Of a stretch of 64,000 bases of DNA, positions 61,476-64,000 are shown piece after piece; the stretch's first letter is position 1; each line of letters begins with the position of its first letter. Source of the DNA: Desulfosoma caldarium (GTDB lineage Bacteria > Desulfobacterota > Syntrophobacteria > Syntrophobacterales > DSM-9756); assembly GCF_003751385.1 (NCBI RefSeq), contig NZ_RJVA01000011.1, positions 124,001 to 188,000 of the forward strand, written 5' to 3'. The translations under genes were made by a program, and so were the position numbers. The notes under the pieces are model-generated. The model did no database searches, was not told the origin of the DNA, and worked only from the letters and a program-made list of their open reading frames with translations.

Positions 61476-63886
61476 TGGCGGACTTCCATGGGTTTCGCCG
61501 GGTCGGGATTCGCGTGGAAGGGATCGTTCAGGGCGTGGGTTTCCGGCCCTTCGTCTTCCAAGCGGCGCACCGGTGGGGATTGAACGGATGGGTGCGAAAC
61601 GACGCCACCGGCGTGGAAATGGAGCTGGAAGGACGCCGCGAGGCGGTGGAAGGTTTTCTGGCCAGCCTGCAGCGGGATGCCCCACCTCTGGCGGCCATTC
61701 GTTCCATGAAGGTCCAGGAGAAACCCTATGAAGGCCTCTCGGGGTTTCAGATCATCGCCAGCGAGACGTCGCCCCTTCGTACGGCACTGATTTCTCCCGA
61801 TACGGCCATTTGCCAGGACTGCCGGCGGGAATTGCTGGATCCTCAAGACCGCCGGTATCGGTATCCTTTTATCAACTGCACCAACTGCGGTCCGCGCTAC
61901 ACCATCATTCAGGACATTCCCTATGATCGGCACAAGACGACCATGGCGGTGTTTACCATGTGCGCCGCGTGCCGTGCCGAATACGAAGACCCTTCAAATC
62001 GGCGTTTCCATGCGCAACCCAACGCTTGTCCTCAATGCGGCCCCCACGTCTGGCTGGAAGACGACCAGGGCCGGGTCGTGGCCGAACGGGATGACGCCGT
62101 TCGCCAGGCCGTGGAACTGCTGGAGCAAGGACGAATCGTTGCCGTCAAGGGCCTGGGTGGATTTCACCTGGCCGTTTCCGCACGGAACGAGGCAGCGGTT
62201 TCTCGTCTGCGGCGCCGAAAACTTCGAGAAGAAAAGCCTTTTGCCGTCATGTTTGCGCACCTCGAGGCCGTTCGCGCGGTGTGCCACGTGAGTGCGCAGG
62301 AAGAACGCCTGCTGTGTTCCAAGGAACGGCCCATTGTTTTGTTGCGCAAGCGATGGAATGCCGAAGCCGCGGGCGCGGGCATGGCCCCGTCGGTGGCGCC
62401 TCGAAATGCTTATCTGGGAGCCTTTCTTCCCTACACGCCGCTTCATGTCCTGCTTTTTCACGAATGTTCCTACGATGCTTTGGTGATGACCAGTGGCAAT
62501 CAAAGCGATGAGCCCATCGTTACGGACAACGACGAAGCGCGGCAACGGCTTCAAGGCATCGCCGACGTTTTTCTCATGCATAACCGCGATATTTACATCC
62601 GCTGTGACGATTCCGTCATGCGGGTGCTTTCCGACAGCCCTCTTCCTGTTCGGCGTGCCCGTGGGTATGTGCCCGTCCCCGTGCGGCTGTCGTGCGCCGG
62701 CCCTGTGGTTTTGGGGACGGGAGCCGAATTGAAAAACACGGTGTGTTTCACTCGAGGCCGGGACGCTTTTGTGAGCCAGCACATCGGCGATCTGGAAAAT
62801 CTAGAAACCTTTCAAGCCTTTGAAAAAACCATTGAGCATTTGCAGAAAATTTTGGATGTGCGTCCCGCGTGGATCGTTCATGATTTACATCCTGACTACC
62901 TGAGCACGCAATGGGCGGAAGCCCATGGAAATCCTTTTCCGCCTTCGAATGCGCAAGGGGCAGGCGTCGAACCGCCGCACACGGTTCGTCCCTATCGCAT
63001 GGCCGTGCAACATCATCACGCACACATCGCTTCGGTGGTTGCCGAAAGGCAATACGATGGACCTGTCCTTGGCGTGGCCTTGGACGGCACGGGCTACGGG
63101 CCCGACGGCACCGTATGGGGCGGGGAATTTCTTTATGTCCATGGGGATGTTTGGCGTCGCTTGGGACGGTTTTCTCATCTACGGCTGCCCGGGGGGGATC
63201 GAGCGGTCAAGGAACCATGGCGCACGGCCTTGGGAGCCCTGTGGCTTTTGGCCAAGGATGCCACGGAAGAGCGTTACGCCCCTTTGATGAAAAGATGGCC
63301 GGAAAAGGAACGCCGGCTGGTGCTTCAGATGCTCGAACGACAAATCAACACGCCCCTGACCTCCTCCTGCGGGCGCCTTTTTGATGCCGTGGCGTCCCTG
63401 TGCGGCGTGCGGGACTGCATCTCCTATGAAGGACAAGCCGCCGTGGAGCTGGAACAGTCCATCGAGCAAGACCCCAAAGCCTACGAGGCGAATCTGTACG
63501 CCGATGAAGGGCTCTGGATTTTGGACAGCCGTCCTCTGGTGGCTCAGGTCGCCAAAGATCTTCTTCTCAACGAAAAGCCGGGTGTGGTGGCCTGTCGGTT
63601 TCACAACGGCCTCGTTGTGGCCCTGACCCGGCTTTTGGACATTCTTTCTGAGAATACGGGCTTGCGCACCGTGGCGCTTAGCGGCGGCGTATTTCAAAAT
63701 GTTTTCCTGCACACGGCCCTTCGGCGTTCGTTGCAAGAAGGCGGGTGGCATGTCTTGACGCACGAGCAGGTTCCACCCAATGATGCCTGCATAGCCCTGG
63801 GACAAGCCTATGTCGGCCGATGTGTGGCGGAAAGAATTGGCCTCCGTGACCCATCGGTCGGTGGAATCGATGATGCTACAAATTGA
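61475..63886 (+). CDS. hypF: Carbamoyltransferase HypF
   Basis: 803 residues. N-terminal acylphosphatase domain (RVEGIVQGVGFRPFVFQ), zinc-finger pair (CQDC, CTNCGPRY, CAAC, CPQCGPH), YrdC-like domain (VAVKGLGGFHLAVSARNE; FAVMFAHLEAVRAVC; PYTPLHVLLFHE), and C-terminal Kae1-like domain (QHHHAHIASVVAE metal-binding His; DGTGYGPDGTVWGGEF; LSGGVFQNVFL). Makes the thiocarbamate on HypE that becomes the CN ligands of the [NiFe] site. ATG 61475 overlaps the TGA of hypB. Confidence 0.96.
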   Translation: MADFHGFRRVGIRVEGIVQGVGFRPFVFQAAHRWGLNGWVRNDATGVEMELEGRREAVEGFLASLQRDAPPLAAIRSMKVQEKPYEGLSGFQIIASETSPLRTALISPDTAICQDCRRELLDPQDRRYRYPFINCTNCGPRYTIIQDIPYDRHKTTMAVFTMCAACRAEYEDPSNRRFHAQPNACPQCGPHVWLEDDQGRVVAERDDAVRQAVELLEQGRIVAVKGLGGFHLAVSARNEAAVSRLRRRKLREEKPFAVMFAHLEAVRAVCHVSAQEERLLCSKERPIVLLRKRWNAEAAGAGMAPSVAPRNAYLGAFLPYTPLHVLLFHECSYDALVMTSGNQSDEPIVTDNDEARQRLQGIADVFLMHNRDIYIRCDDSVMRVLSDSPLPVRRARGYVPVPVRLSCAGPVVLGTGAELKNTVCFTRGRDAFVSQHIGDLENLETFQAFEKTIEHLQKILDVRPAWIVHDLHPDYLSTQWAEAHGNPFPPSNAQGAGVEPPHTVRPYRMAVQHHHAHIASVVAERQYDGPVLGVALDGTGYGPDGTVWGGEFLYVHGDVWRRLGRFSHLRLPGGDRAVKEPWRTALGALWLLAKDATEERYAPLMKRWPEKERRLVLQMLERQINTPLTSSCGRLFDAVASLCGVRDCISYEGQAAVELEQSIEQDPKAYEANLYADEGLWILDSRPLVAQVAKDLLLNEKPGVVACRFHNGLVVALTRLLDILSENTGLRTVALSGGVFQNVFLHTALRRSLQEGGWHVLTHEQVPPNDACIALGQAYVGRCVAERIGLRDPSVGGIDDATN

Positions 63887-63909
63887 TGCCCGTGGCGTGA
63901 AGGTAAGCG

Positions 63910-64000
63910 ATGACCCTGAAATACGTTGATGAATTTCGAGATGGCACGCTGGCGCGCACGATCCTGGCAAAGCTCAAAAAACAGTGTGCAGGACGAGCGC
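63910..64000 (+). CDS. hypD: Hydrogenase maturation protein HypD, N-terminal fragment
   Basis: First 30 codons, running off the right edge: MTLKYVDEFRDGTLARTILA then KLKKQCAGRA. The N-terminal KYVDEFRD is the HypD start. HypD, an iron-sulfur scaffold, assembles Fe(CN)2CO with HypC. GAAGG about 7 nt upstream. Only 23 nt separate it from hypF, so no hypC lies between them. Confidence 0.85.
   Translation, partial: MTLKYVDEFRDGTLARTILAKLKKQCAGRA

Overview
The window looks like chromosome from a sulfate-reducing member of the Desulfobacterota, probably near the Syntrophobacteria. Direct evidence is a dissimilatory sulfite reductase locus (dsrD, dsrA, dsrB, a cobyrinate diamide synthase, dsrC), a tetrahaem cytochrome c3, an Asp14-type ferredoxin resembling Desulfovibrio africanus FdIII, and a two-unit sirohaem decarboxylase of the sirohaem-to-haem route. 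The order-level placement is inference. Most genes have clear Shine-Dalgarno sites. I saw no rRNA, tRNA, CRISPR array, prophage or intact insertion sequence.

Layout. 1-8.4 kb: gatA/gatC, a UvrD/Rep-type helicase, exonuclease III, a sugar-phosphate isomerase-like TIM barrel overlapping a histone-deacetylase-family hydrolase, a frameshifted trypsin-like protease, a transglutaminase-like protein and YceI. 8.4-15.3 kb: small proteins, an EEP-family hydrolase, a nitrilase-family amidohydrolase, a MoeA fused to a periplasmic-binding-protein-like domain, MurJ, and a beta-keto acid cleavage enzyme (BKACE). 15.3-22.6 kb: a TRAP permease with a TAXI binding protein, a polar amino acid ABC transporter in which all three genes are broken, and a class III aminotransferase. 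22.7-30.4 kb: a 43-codon Cys-rich small ORF, rplU-rpmA-obgE, a large unrecognised protein with a possible DprA/SLOG-like fold, a YchF-like GTPase, and an iron-sulfur protein. 30.6-36.4 kb: MgtE, glycogen synthase, fused AhbA-AhbB, a SlyD-like isomerase and a TPR protein. 36.6-43.2 kb: the dsr locus with a consensus-like promoter, then ferredoxin, cytochrome c3 and a DUF3303 protein. 43.4-50.8 kb: a cobalamin riboswitch with terminator ahead of cobT, a lipoprotein with a periplasmic-binding fold, and hrcA-grpE-dnaK behind a sigma70 promoter and a CIRCE operator. 51-60 kb: a DtxR-family regulator, cysteine desulfurase, pyrE, galE, an enoyl-CoA hydratase/HIBCH-like enzyme, a formyltransferase and a CDF transporter. 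60.4-64 kb: hypA-hypB-hypF-hypD for [NiFe]-hydrogenase maturation, running off the right edge.

Functional themes. Tetrapyrrole metabolism recurs: sirohaem needed by DsrAB, AhbAB converting sirohaem toward haem, CbiA-type amidation toward cobalamin, and B12-controlled cobT. Energy metabolism is represented by DsrABCD, cytochrome c3, ferredoxin and hydrogenase maturation. No complete, clearly novel multi-gene system is visible. The most interesting items are the decayed ABC operon, the dsrD-first gene order with a perfect hairpin between dsrB and cbiA, the large unrecognised protein at 25.2-26.7 kb, the Cys-rich microprotein, and structured intergenic RNA or repeats.
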